From assembly GCF_001487105.1 (NCBI RefSeq), contig NZ_LN913000.1:434001-498000 (forward strand): 64,000 nt of DNA. The letters are read 5' to 3'. Made by a program: the position numbers and the translations under genes. This DNA is from Mediterraneibacter massiliensis (GTDB lineage Bacteria > Bacillota > Clostridia > Lachnospirales > Lachnospiraceae). Below the pieces are notes generated by a model. That model did no database searches. It worked only from the letters and a program-made list of their open reading frames with translations, and was not told the origin of the DNA. Shown here one piece after another: positions 1 to 7,044 of this stretch (its first letter is position 1; each line of letters begins with the position of its first letter).

Positions 1-1
1 T

Positions 2-22
2 TCTATGCCGGAAGAAGAGTAA
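2..22 (+). CDS. C-terminal tail of a gene that starts before the window
   Basis: A frame reading SMPEEE and then a TAA stop enters from the left edge and is followed at once by a terminator-like hairpin. That is the pattern expected for the end of an upstream gene. Too little is present to assign a product. Confidence 0.3.
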   Translation, partial: SMPEEE

Positions 23-30
23 TGAAAAGA

Positions 31-69
31 AGAGGGTGTCTTAATTTGCAGGATTAAGGGGCCCTCTTT
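31..69 (+). terminator. Probable intrinsic terminator or attenuating hairpin
   Basis: A 15-bp stem (31-45 with 53-67) has one G-G mismatch and two G-U pairs, closes a 7-nt loop and is followed by a short T run. It separates the upstream gene from the Gfo/Idh gene. The next Shine-Dalgarno (AGGAGG, about 77-82) follows almost directly and no promoter was recognised between them, so partial read-through into the next operon is plausible. Confidence 0.5.
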
Positions 70-87
70 GATAAGTAGGAGGTTTAT

Positions 88-1092
88 ATGAAAAAAGTTA
101 AGTTTGGAATTGTAGGAGTTGGAGACTTTGGGGTCATGCATATTCAGGCATTAAAACAATTGCCTGAGGCGGAAGTCCATGCAGTCAGCTGTAGAACAGA
201 AAGCCGATTGAAAACAATCTGTGAGAAATATAAAATTCCTAATTGGTATACGAATGTGGATGATCTTATGAATGATCCGGAGATCGATGTGATCATTGTT
301 GCTACAGGGGAGGATACACATTACAGCTTTACAGAGAAGGCGATCCGGGCCGGAAAACATGTGTTATTAGAAAAACCCATTTGTTTAAATATGGAAGATG
401 GGAAAAAGCTGCTAGAATTAGAGCAAAGTACGGATCTATATATTTTGCCGGGACATATCTTACGTTATGACGCATCTTACAATAATGCTTATAGAATATT
501 ACAAAATGAAGATATGTATGGTAGAATTTTATCCATCAGAGTAAAAAGAAACGTACCGATCGAGAGATTTTCGCTGCATTCAAGAACACATCCGGTTTTT
601 ATGGCATTGGCGCATGACATAGATATCATTACATGGCTGACAGATTCTCACATAAAAAGCGTCTGTGGAATCCAGAAAAAATCGAAAGAGGAATATAGAA
701 GTCCTGATATTGTGTTTGGGATCGCAGAAATGGAAAATGGCGTAGTATGTAATCTGGAAACGCAGTGGAGGCTGCCTAATGAATTTGGACAGTATTTGGA
801 TACGGAATTGACAGTGATGACGGAAAAAGGGCAGTTGAAACTGAATTGTCCGGGGAATACACTTGTATCTATGTTTGATGGAAAGTTAGAAAGTCATGAC
901 ATGACATTATGGCCGGAAATCAACGGTGAGATTACAGGAGCTTTGGTAAACGAAAATAAGCATATGATCGATCTGGTTTTGGGGAGAACGAAGAAACCGG
1001 TCGTTACTGTTGAACAGGCAGTGCGCGGTATTGAATTTTGCCAGTATTTAATTGAATCTTGTAATACCGGTAAAATTGTGGAAAGGGGATGA
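88..1092 (+). CDS. Gfo/Idh/MocA family NAD(P)-dependent oxidoreductase
   Basis: This 334-residue protein has the two-domain architecture of the Gfo/Idh/MocA dehydrogenases, which oxidise or reduce sugars, inositols and related polyols. The N-terminal Rossmann fold shows the nucleotide-binding motif GVGDFG (residues about 11-16) and the EKPI motif (about 95-98) whose lysine is catalytic in the family. A later HDID segment (about 176-179) resembles the family's active-site histidine region. The start is preceded by AGGAGG. It is the first gene of a tight operon: its stop overlaps the next start (ATGA). The substrate cannot be read from the sequence. Confidence 0.85.
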   Translation: MKKVKFGIVGVGDFGVMHIQALKQLPEAEVHAVSCRTESRLKTICEKYKIPNWYTNVDDLMNDPEIDVIIVATGEDTHYSFTEKAIRAGKHVLLEKPICLNMEDGKKLLELEQSTDLYILPGHILRYDASYNNAYRILQNEDMYGRILSIRVKRNVPIERFSLHSRTHPVFMALAHDIDIITWLTDSHIKSVCGIQKKSKEEYRSPDIVFGIAEMENGVVCNLETQWRLPNEFGQYLDTELTVMTEKGQLKLNCPGNTLVSMFDGKLESHDMTLWPEINGEITGALVNENKHMIDLVLGRTKKPVVTVEQAVRGIEFCQYLIESCNTGKIVERG

Positions 1093-1829
1093 ATAGCCAA
1101 ATGAGATTAACGGAAGATATTTACTTGGTGGGAAGTGCGGAATTTGGGATTTCCAATGCATATGACTGTCATGTTTATTTGATCGACGGCGGCGAAGAAG
1201 CGGCGTTGATCGACTGTGGCGTGGGGTATGATACTGGACAGATCATCCGAAATATAGAAAAATATATAGATATAGAAAAATTGAAAAAAGTATATCTTAC
1301 GCATCTGCATGCGGATCATTGCGGGGGTGGAAGGGACCTGCAGGAATTAGGGATAAAAATCGCCGCGCCTCGAAATGAATGGGAAGATATGCAGGCTCAT
1401 CCAGATGAGATAAGAGAAGCTTATGAGATTTCCCAAAATTCAGGATGTTATCCGGAGGGAAAAGAATTTATTTTCCCCAATCCTGACTTGTATGTTACGG
1501 ATGGAGAAGAACTTAAAGTAGGAAAATATACATTAAGATGTATTGAATTACGTGGGCACAGCGCAGGGCTGATGGCATATTTTTTAGAGGATGGAAAAAG
1601 AAAAATCTTGTTTTCCGGAGATTATGTCTTTGTCAATGGACTAGTCGGACTGTTGAATTGTCCGGGCTGTGATCTATCTTTATATAGACAAGATATTAAA
1701 AAATTAAAAGGACTTGAAGCAGATATATTATTGCCGGGACATCGGATGGTCGTAATGGATCGTGCACAGGAACATATTGACAAAGCGATTTATCATATGT
1801 CCAGAGCATTTATACCGCCGTCGTTTTAA
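1089..1829 (+). CDS. MBL-fold metallo-hydrolase
   Basis: This 246-residue protein is a metallo-beta-lactamase-fold hydrolase. It has the zinc-binding HLHADHCGG motif (around residues 75-83), then a GHSAGL histidine segment, an SGDYVF aspartate segment and a C-terminal LPGH histidine, so both metal sites appear complete. Such proteins hydrolyse thioesters, lactones, phosphodiesters and other substrates, and the one used here is unknown. It overlaps the preceding oxidoreductase by 4 bp (ATGA) and sits 13 bp before the M20 peptidase, so it probably acts in the same catabolic pathway. It is probably cytoplasmic, with no signal peptide seen. Confidence 0.85.
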   Translation: MNSQMRLTEDIYLVGSAEFGISNAYDCHVYLIDGGEEAALIDCGVGYDTGQIIRNIEKYIDIEKLKKVYLTHLHADHCGGGRDLQELGIKIAAPRNEWEDMQAHPDEIREAYEISQNSGCYPEGKEFIFPNPDLYVTDGEELKVGKYTLRCIELRGHSAGLMAYFLEDGKRKILFSGDYVFVNGLVGLLNCPGCDLSLYRQDIKKLKGLEADILLPGHRMVVMDRAQEHIDKAIYHMSRAFIPPSF

Positions 1830-1842
1830 GAGTGAGAAGAGT

Positions 1843-3018
1843 ATGAAAAGAGAAATCAGTCAGATATTAAAAGAGTTTGTAGAAATTCCAAGTGTAAATC
1901 CAGGAAATTGTAAATTAGAAGACAACGATTTTTTCGGGGAAGCTGCTTTTGTGGAGCATGTGTATGAAATGTTTTGCGCAGAGGGGTATTATTGTGAGAA
2001 ACAAGAAGTGCTGCCCGGCAGATGCAATCTGCTGATCCGTATGAATGAGCGTTTAGGAGAGAAACCAATCGTTCTGTTTCAGACGCACAGCGATGTCGTA
2101 GATGTAAAAGAGATGAAAGACGCATTTTCTCCAAAGATCCGTGAAGGGAAACTGTGGGGACGAGGGAGCTGTGACGCCAAAGGGCAGCTGTGCGCAATGC
2201 TTTTGGTAATGGAACAATTGAAGGAACAAAAGGAGGAGCTTCCGTTTGATCTTTGTCTGGCATTGTGCTGTGATGAAGAATTTCAGCACAGAGGAGTGGA
2301 TGAATTTTTAAATTGGGAATATAGAGATAAGGTTGTTTTTGCTGTGGTCGGTGAGCCGACAGAATTAAGAGTGGCTTCAGCCTGTAAAGGAAGTATCCGC
2401 TTTTGCATTGAGACAACAGGGACTGCAGCACATACATCTATGCCGGAAAAGGGAGAAAATGCGATTTATTTAATGGCAAAGATCATCCAGATCTTTCAAA
2501 ATAAAATCGAAAAGCAGACTGTATGCAAACATGACTCTGCGTGCAAAAATGCAACAGTAGCTGTGTCTCTGATACAAGGGGGAACGATCGTAAATTCGGT
2601 CCCTGACCGCTGCGTTATTCATATAGACAGAAGGATGATACCGGGAGAAACATGGGAAACGGTATATCAAGAGATTGAAGATATGGTCTGTGAAGAATTA
2701 AATGAGAGCGAAAAAGCTCGTGTTATATTCCAAAAACCATATTTGATAGATCCGTCTTATGGAACGAAACTCGAAGAAGATAGGAAGAGGATCATCGGTG
2801 AAGTATTGAAAAAACATGGTTTGCATGAACAGATAATAGGTTTGCCTTACGGCTGTGACGCAAGCAAACTGGCGAAATGGGAAATTCCGGTATTTGTTTT
2901 TGGACCCGGTTCCATAGAACAGGCACATACGAAAGAAGAATATATTGAAATAGAGCAAATTGTGAAAGCGTCAGAAGTATTAAAAGATGTAGTCTTAAAA
3001 CTGACAGAGAAGGAGTGA
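1843..3018 (+). CDS. M20 family metallopeptidase/deacylase (ArgE/DapE/ACY1 group)
   Basis: This 391-residue protein has the M20 dizinc amidohydrolase signature: THSDVVD, then GRGSCDAKGQ, then CDEEFQHRG, which supply metal ligands and the general-base glutamate. An insert of the usual dimerisation type follows, with the catalytic histidine segment AHTSMPEKGENA. The family removes acyl or amino-acid groups from N-acyl amino acids or dipeptides. I chose the ATG at 1843 because it has a GAGAAGAG-type ribosome binding site after the previous stop; an in-frame ATG at 1762 lies inside the MBL gene and adds 27 non-family residues. It lies 4 bp before the aminotransferase. Confidence 0.87.
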   Translation: MKREISQILKEFVEIPSVNPGNCKLEDNDFFGEAAFVEHVYEMFCAEGYYCEKQEVLPGRCNLLIRMNERLGEKPIVLFQTHSDVVDVKEMKDAFSPKIREGKLWGRGSCDAKGQLCAMLLVMEQLKEQKEELPFDLCLALCCDEEFQHRGVDEFLNWEYRDKVVFAVVGEPTELRVASACKGSIRFCIETTGTAAHTSMPEKGENAIYLMAKIIQIFQNKIEKQTVCKHDSACKNATVAVSLIQGGTIVNSVPDRCVIHIDRRMIPGETWETVYQEIEDMVCEELNESEKARVIFQKPYLIDPSYGTKLEEDRKRIIGEVLKKHGLHEQIIGLPYGCDASKLAKWEIPVFVFGPGSIEQAHTKEEYIEIEQIVKASEVLKDVVLKLTEKE

Positions 3019-3022
3019 GAGT

Positions 3023-4132
3023 ATGGGGGCTTTGGAAGAAATCATTTGTGATATAAGAAGTACGGCGCAAAAATGCTATTTAGATACAGGCGCCATGTCT
3101 TTGATGCCTAAAACAGTGTTTGAAGCGGTTGAAGATTTTCATGAGAGACGCAGAAGAAATGGACCGTCATTTGCAGAGTATTGGAAAGAAGTAGACACGT
3201 TGCGAAGCAGAACCGCGCAATTGATAGGAAGTGCCCCGGAAGAGATCATGTTTTTGCAGAATACTTCTCTGGGAATCAATCTGGCGGCAAAAGCTGTGGA
3301 TCTAAAAGAGGGAGACAATGTTGTTGTTACCAATATAGAATTTCCATCCAATATATACCCATGGATGAATCTGGAATCACAAGGGGTAGAAGTGAGGATG
3401 ATAGATTTAAATGATGGGATACTTAACGAGGAGAAACTGGCAAAGATATGCGACGAAAAAACGAAGGTGCTGAGTATAAGCTGGGTACAGTCGTTAAACG
3501 GTATGGTGACAGATCTGCAGATGTGCAGTGAGTTTTGCCAGGCACATGATATCGTATTTGTCGTGGATGCGATACAAGGACTCGGCGTACTGCCGATTGA
3601 TGTGAAGAAGGTACATATTGATTTTTTGGTAAGCGGATTTTTTAAATGGCTTTTAGGCCCTGATGGAATCGCGTTTGTTTATATCAATCAAGAAATACTG
3701 AGAGATTTGAAAAATCCATTTATCGGTTGGGCAGGAATGAAAAATAAGTTTGATTACACGACATATAAATTTGATCTGTCGTTAGAAGCTAGGCGATATG
3801 AAACTGGGAATATGAATTTTTCCGGAATTTTTGGAGCGAGGCAAGGAGTAGAAATCATTTTAGAACATCAAGAAGAGATATGTAAAAAAGTACAAAATCT
3901 AACACAGTATTTGAGAGACGCAGTTCAAAAAATGGATGGAGCAGAAGTTTTGTCTCCGCTAGAAGGAGAAACGGCGGGAATCACACTTATAGGCTGCAAA
4001 GATTCGAAACAAAAGTATGAGCTGCTGCAAAAGAAAGGAATAACAGCAAATTATAGGAATGGTATACGAGTTTCCCTGCATTTCTATAATACAACGGAGG
4101 ATATTGATTATTTTTTAGATACTATACGATAA
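3023..4132 (+). CDS. Class V aminotransferase / cysteine-desulfurase-like PLP enzyme
   Basis: This 369-residue fold-type I PLP enzyme belongs to the class V aminotransferase group. The PLP-binding aspartate lies in VVDAIQGLG and the Schiff-base lysine in GFFKWLLGPDG; a conserved NTSLGIN segment precedes them. Class V members include isopenicillin-N-epimerase-like, kynureninase-like and NifS-like enzymes; this one most resembles the epimerase-like group, but the reaction is unassigned. It ends the first operon and is followed by a good terminator. With the M20 enzyme and the oxidoreductase it suggests breakdown of an amidated or amino-acid-derived substrate. Confidence 0.8.
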   Translation: MGALEEIICDIRSTAQKCYLDTGAMSLMPKTVFEAVEDFHERRRRNGPSFAEYWKEVDTLRSRTAQLIGSAPEEIMFLQNTSLGINLAAKAVDLKEGDNVVVTNIEFPSNIYPWMNLESQGVEVRMIDLNDGILNEEKLAKICDEKTKVLSISWVQSLNGMVTDLQMCSEFCQAHDIVFVVDAIQGLGVLPIDVKKVHIDFLVSGFFKWLLGPDGIAFVYINQEILRDLKNPFIGWAGMKNKFDYTTYKFDLSLEARRYETGNMNFSGIFGARQGVEIILEHQEEICKKVQNLTQYLRDAVQKMDGAEVLSPLEGETAGITLIGCKDSKQKYELLQKKGITANYRNGIRVSLHFYNTTEDIDYFLDTIR

Positions 4133-4145
4133 CATGGAAGCTGAA

Positions 4146-4195
4146 GGATTCTGTTTCATAGGTGGACGATCATCTATGAAGCAGGGTTCTTTTTT
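4146..4195 (+). terminator. Intrinsic terminator of the first operon
   Basis: A long stem (GATTCTGTTTCATAG pairing with CTATGAAGCAGGGTTC, using G-U pairs) is followed by a run of T. It lies 14 bp after the aminotransferase stop. Confidence 0.85.
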
Positions 4196-4289
4196 ATGCT
4201 TTTATAGGTACAAAACTAATAAATCAAAGAAGGGCAAAAAACTTGCATTTACTTTTTCATTTTAGGGTAAACCCAAAATAATAAAAAAA

Positions 4290-4316
4290 TTAGCACTCAC
4301 CTCTTGACAGTGCTAA
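4290..4316 (+). promoter_or_regulatory. CIRCE operator (HrcA binding site)
   Basis: TTAGCACTC, nine bases, CAGTGCTAA matches the CIRCE consensus TTAGCACTC-N9-GAGTGCTAA at all but one base. HrcA represses heat-shock genes through this element in Firmicutes. It covers the -35 box (TTGACA, 4304-4309) of the hsp20 promoter, which would let HrcA block RNA polymerase. Confidence 0.9.
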
Positions 4317-4335
4317 CATATATGTGCTATATAAT
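4304..4335 (+). promoter_or_regulatory. Sigma-A-like promoter of hsp20
   Basis: TTGACA at 4304-4309 lies inside the CIRCE element. The -10 is TATATA at 4328-4333 (spacer 18) or TATAAT at 4330-4335 (spacer 20). Transcripts would carry a leader of roughly 155 nt before hsp20. Confidence 0.7.
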
Positions 4336-4339
4336 AAGT

Positions 4340-4498
4340 AGAACAAAGAAAAAGGAAAAAGATATAACATATCGTATTTCTGATTCTTTAGATTCCACGC
4401 TTACAACACTTGCGAAGGACTTCAAGGGTGCTGATGGCAACTGCGTAAGCGGTTCATAGAAAATTTTGAAAAGCAGAAAGTGAAAGGAGAAATGACGT
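4340..4498 (+). other. Long 5' leader of hsp20 with a GNRA-type hairpin
   Basis: The stretch between promoter and gene contains a 6-bp stem capped by a GTAA tetraloop (4439-4454, AACTGC/GCGGTT). A 45-codon open frame (4322-4459) also crosses it, but its ATG lies upstream of the -10 box, so it could not be translated from this promoter. The ribosome binding site AAAGGAGA is at about 4482-4489. The leader may be a structured untranslated region; no known thermometer or riboswitch was recognised. Confidence 0.35.
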
Positions 4499-4951
4499 AT
4501 GATGATGCCTAGTATTTTTGGAGAAAATTTATTTGATGATGATTGGATGAGTTTCCCGTTTGAAAGTGACTTCTGGGGAAAGAGAAATCCACTATATGGG
4601 AAAAACGCAAAAAATATGATGAAAACAGATATCCGCGAACATGATCAAGGGTATGAGATCGATATTGATCTTCCGGGATTCAAGAAAGAAGAGATCAGCG
4701 CTCAGCTGGAGGATGGATATCTGACCATATCTGCTTCCAAAGGTTTGGATAAAGAGGAAGAAGACAAGAAAGGTAAATATATCCGTAAAGAGCGTTATGC
4801 TGGAGCTATGCAGAGAAGCTTTTATGTAGGAACAGCCCTTACCCAGGAGGATATAAAGGCGAAATATGAAAACGGTATTTTAAGACTTTCCATTCCAAAG
4901 AAGGATGAAAAGGCTGTAGAGACGAAAAAGCATATTGCGATCGAAGGATGA
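4499..4951 (+). CDS. Hsp20/alpha-crystallin small heat-shock protein
   Basis: This 150-residue protein is an ATP-independent holdase chaperone. The alpha-crystallin domain runs from about residue 40 to 140, including DIDLPGFKKEEISAQLEDG and the C-terminal-side hallmark KYENGILRLSIPKK, which contains the conserved G-I-L motif. Length fits clostridial Hsp18-type proteins. Three ATG codons overlap at the start; the first gives MMMPSIFG, and the second or third could equally be used. It is monocistronic between a CIRCE promoter and a strong terminator, so HrcA control is likely. Confidence 0.93.
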   Translation: MMMPSIFGENLFDDDWMSFPFESDFWGKRNPLYGKNAKNMMKTDIREHDQGYEIDIDLPGFKKEEISAQLEDGYLTISASKGLDKEEEDKKGKYIRKERYAGAMQRSFYVGTALTQEDIKAKYENGILRLSIPKKDEKAVETKKHIAIEG

Positions 4952-4993
4952 TAACTAGAGGTACTCATAAAGTAAAGTCCTTATCACATAGAA

Positions 4994-5036
4994 CATCCCG
5001 GTTCTCAATAAAATTTGAGAGAGCCGGGATGTTTTT
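4994..5036 (+). terminator. Intrinsic terminator after hsp20
   Basis: CATCCCGGTTCTC and GAGAGCCGGGATG form a GC-rich stem around an AT-rich loop, followed by five T. Confidence 0.92.
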
Positions 5037-5071
5037 GATTTATACGACGGGACAGCAGTAATGGACATATA

Positions 5072-5087
5072 CTTAAAATTTTTTAAG
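5072..5087 (+). promoter_or_regulatory. Palindrome upstream of the carbonic anhydrase promoter
   Basis: CTTAAAA-TT-TTTTAAG is a perfect 7-bp inverted repeat ending five bases before the -35 box. A related TTAAG/TTTAA pattern occurs before the DedA gene near 19411-19430. It is a possible regulator site, with no regulator assigned. Confidence 0.35.
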
Positions 5088-5092
5088 AATGC

Positions 5093-5121
5093 TTGAACAG
5101 GAACGCTCCTTTTCCTATACT
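5093..5121 (+). promoter_or_regulatory. Sigma-A-like promoter of the carbonic anhydrase gene
   Basis: TTGAAC (5093-5098), a 17-bp spacer and TATACT (5116-5121) lie about 25 bp before the start codon. Confidence 0.65.
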
Positions 5122-5145
5122 ATTGGGTAAAAAGGAGGGCTATAT

Positions 5146-5703
5146 ATGATTGATGAGCTTATAAAATATAACCAACAGTTTGTGGAGAAAAGAGCGTATG
5201 AGCCATATGTTGCCAGTAAGTATCCGAATAAGAAACTGGCGATCTTGACATGTATGGACACGAGGCTGACAGAGCTTTTGCCAGCCGCACTGGGAATAAA
5301 AAATGGAGATGTGAATATCATTAAGAACGCGGGCGGTGTGGAGGATATGTACGGCAGTGTCATGCGGAGTCTTCTTATTGCGGTTTTAACGTTAGGAGTA
5401 GAAGAAATTATGGTGATCGGACATACGGATTGTGGAGTGCAGGGAATGATTGGAGAGCAGCTGTTGAAGAAACTAAAGGAGAGAGGGATACAGCAGGAGC
5501 AGATGGATAGTATAAAAAATAGAGGAATAGATTTGGAGAATTGGCTTAATGGCTTTGATTCGGTGGAGCAGTCAGTAGAGGATACAGTGCATGTTCTGAA
5601 AAGTCATCCCTTGATGCCGTCAGACGTTGAAATCAAAGGCTTCATTATGGATTCGACAACGGGATTATTACAGGATGTATTATGTGTAAAGAATAGAAAA
5701 TAA
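5146..5703 (+). CDS. Beta-class carbonic anhydrase
   Basis: This 185-residue zinc enzyme interconverts CO2 and bicarbonate. Zinc ligands are visible as Cys36 in CMDTR (with the Asp38-Arg40 dyad) and His93-x2-Cys96 in GHTDCG, exactly as in beta-carbonic anhydrases. The length matches the short clostridial/Bacillus YtiB-like subgroup. The start has AAGGAGGG eight bases upstream. It stands alone between its own promoter and terminator. In an anaerobe it would feed bicarbonate to carboxylases or balance pH. Confidence 0.92.
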   Translation: MIDELIKYNQQFVEKRAYEPYVASKYPNKKLAILTCMDTRLTELLPAALGIKNGDVNIIKNAGGVEDMYGSVMRSLLIAVLTLGVEEIMVIGHTDCGVQGMIGEQLLKKLKERGIQQEQMDSIKNRGIDLENWLNGFDSVEQSVEDTVHVLKSHPLMPSDVEIKGFIMDSTTGLLQDVLCVKNRK

Positions 5704-5718
5704 AATTTGGAAGTACGA

Positions 5719-5764
5719 AAAAGCGCGGTTATCTTAACAAATATTAAGGTAACTGCGCTTTTTC
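5719..5764 (+). terminator. Intrinsic terminator after carbonic anhydrase
   Basis: AAAGCGCGGTTATCTTA pairs with TAAGGTAACTGCGCTTT (one mismatch, one G-U region), followed by TTTCTT. Confidence 0.88.
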
Positions 5765-5836
5765 TTGTAAGATTTGATTCTTATACTAAATAAAAGAAAC
5801 AGGGTAAGTGTTTTGACGGATAAAGGAGGATGGAAC

Positions 5837-6139
5837 ATGAAGATTAAAAGACCTGCCGTAGCAGGAACATTAGAATCCAGCGACTGTCAGGTAGCAGTGG
5901 AAGAGGGAGAAGGGATAATAGAGTTGTCGTTGCGCAGCGTCGTGATCAATCAGTATGGAGATCAGATAAAGAGGGTCGTCTATGAAACATTGGGAAATCT
6001 TGGCGTAAAAGATGTAAAAATTACAATTGTAGATAAAGGAGCGCTTGACTGTACGATCAAAGCGAGAGTAGAAGGCGCAGTATATCGTTCTGTGGGACAG
6101 AACGAAAATTTACCGTGGGGAGGTGCTATTCGCCCATGA
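5837..6139 (+). CDS. citD: Citrate lyase acyl carrier protein (gamma subunit)
   Basis: CitD carries the 2'-(5''-triphosphoribosyl)-3'-dephospho-CoA arm that shuttles acetyl and citryl groups in citrate lyase. The 100-residue product has the conserved attachment region GTLESSDC with Ser14 at the position modified in characterised CitD. I chose the ATG at 5837, preceded by AAAGGAGGA; an upstream in-frame start at 5774 adds 21 residues unlike the family. It opens the citDEFXGC operon and overlaps citE by 4 bp. Confidence 0.94.
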   Translation: MKIKRPAVAGTLESSDCQVAVEEGEGIIELSLRSVVINQYGDQIKRVVYETLGNLGVKDVKITIVDKGALDCTIKARVEGAVYRSVGQNENLPWGGAIRP

Positions 6140-7044
6140 ATCCGAACAAAAAACGATTAAGAAGAACCATGATGTTTCTAAACGTACAGAAACCGGGGCT
6201 CATAAAGGATCCGTATATTTATAAGCCAGATTCTATTATGTTGGATTTGGAGGATGCAGTTGCAGAAAATCAAAAGGATGTGGCAAGATTTTCCCTATTT
6301 CATGCTTTGCGTACGATTGATTATAGAGGGTGTGAAAGAGTCGTCAGAATTAACGGCTTGGATACGCCATATTGGAAAGAAGACATTCGCTGCGCCGTAG
6401 CTGGAGGATGCGATTCTATCCGAATACCTAAGACCGAATCCGGACAGGATGTAAAAATGGTTGAAAGAGAGGTGCAGTATGCGGAGAGGGAGTTTGGAAT
6501 ACCGGATGGAAGCATACTGATCATGGCAGCAGTTGAGTCGGCGCGAGGAGTTATGAAGGCATTGGAGATCTGTGAATCTTCTGAGCGATTATTTGGAATT
6601 GCCCTTTCCGGAGGGGATTATACAAAGGATCTGCAGACGCATATCACAGGAACGGGGATCGAATTGATGGGAGCGCGCCAAAATTTAGTGATTTCGGCAA
6701 GAGCAGCGGGTGTACAGTGCTTTGATACCGTGTATACGGATCTGAATAATATGGATGGTTTTCGGCAGGATGTGAAAACCATCCATTTGATGGGATTTGA
6801 CGGAAAGTCTGTAATCAATCCGCGACAGATAAATGTAGTACATGAGATTTTTACACCGACAGAGAAGGACATTATTTTCGCGGAAAAAGTAGTAAAAGAA
6901 ATAGAATCAAAGAAAGCACAGGGGATCGGTGTATTTACTGTAGACGGTAAGATGATCGATATCGCTTTTTATGACGGCGCAAAGCGGACGATAGACCTTG
7001 CGAAGGCATCGGGTGTATATAAGGGGGATTTGAAAGATGATTAA
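6136..7044 (+). CDS. citE: Citrate lyase beta subunit (citryl-ACP lyase)
   Basis: CitE cleaves citryl-ACP to acetyl-ACP and oxaloacetate. The 302-residue protein belongs to the HpcH/HpaI aldolase (TIM-barrel) family, with the characteristic MLDLEDAV segment, the RINGLDTP arginine segment and a LMAAVESARG-like segment (IMAAVESARG) carrying an active-site glutamate. The ATG at 6136 overlaps the citD stop, so translational coupling is likely; an alternative start seven codons upstream is less plausible. Confidence 0.95.
   Translation: MNPNKKRLRRTMMFLNVQKPGLIKDPYIYKPDSIMLDLEDAVAENQKDVARFSLFHALRTIDYRGCERVVRINGLDTPYWKEDIRCAVAGGCDSIRIPKTESGQDVKMVEREVQYAEREFGIPDGSILIMAAVESARGVMKALEICESSERLFGIALSGGDYTKDLQTHITGTGIELMGARQNLVISARAAGVQCFDTVYTDLNNMDGFRQDVKTIHLMGFDGKSVINPRQINVVHEIFTPTEKDIIFAEKVVKEIESKKAQGIGVFTVDGKMIDIAFYDGAKRTIDLAKASGVYKGDLKDD

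Noticed and set aside
4322..4459. A 45-codon open frame upstream of hsp20
   Set aside because: Its ATG precedes the predicted -10 box, there is no ribosome binding site, and I recognise no product. It is more likely an untranslated leader.
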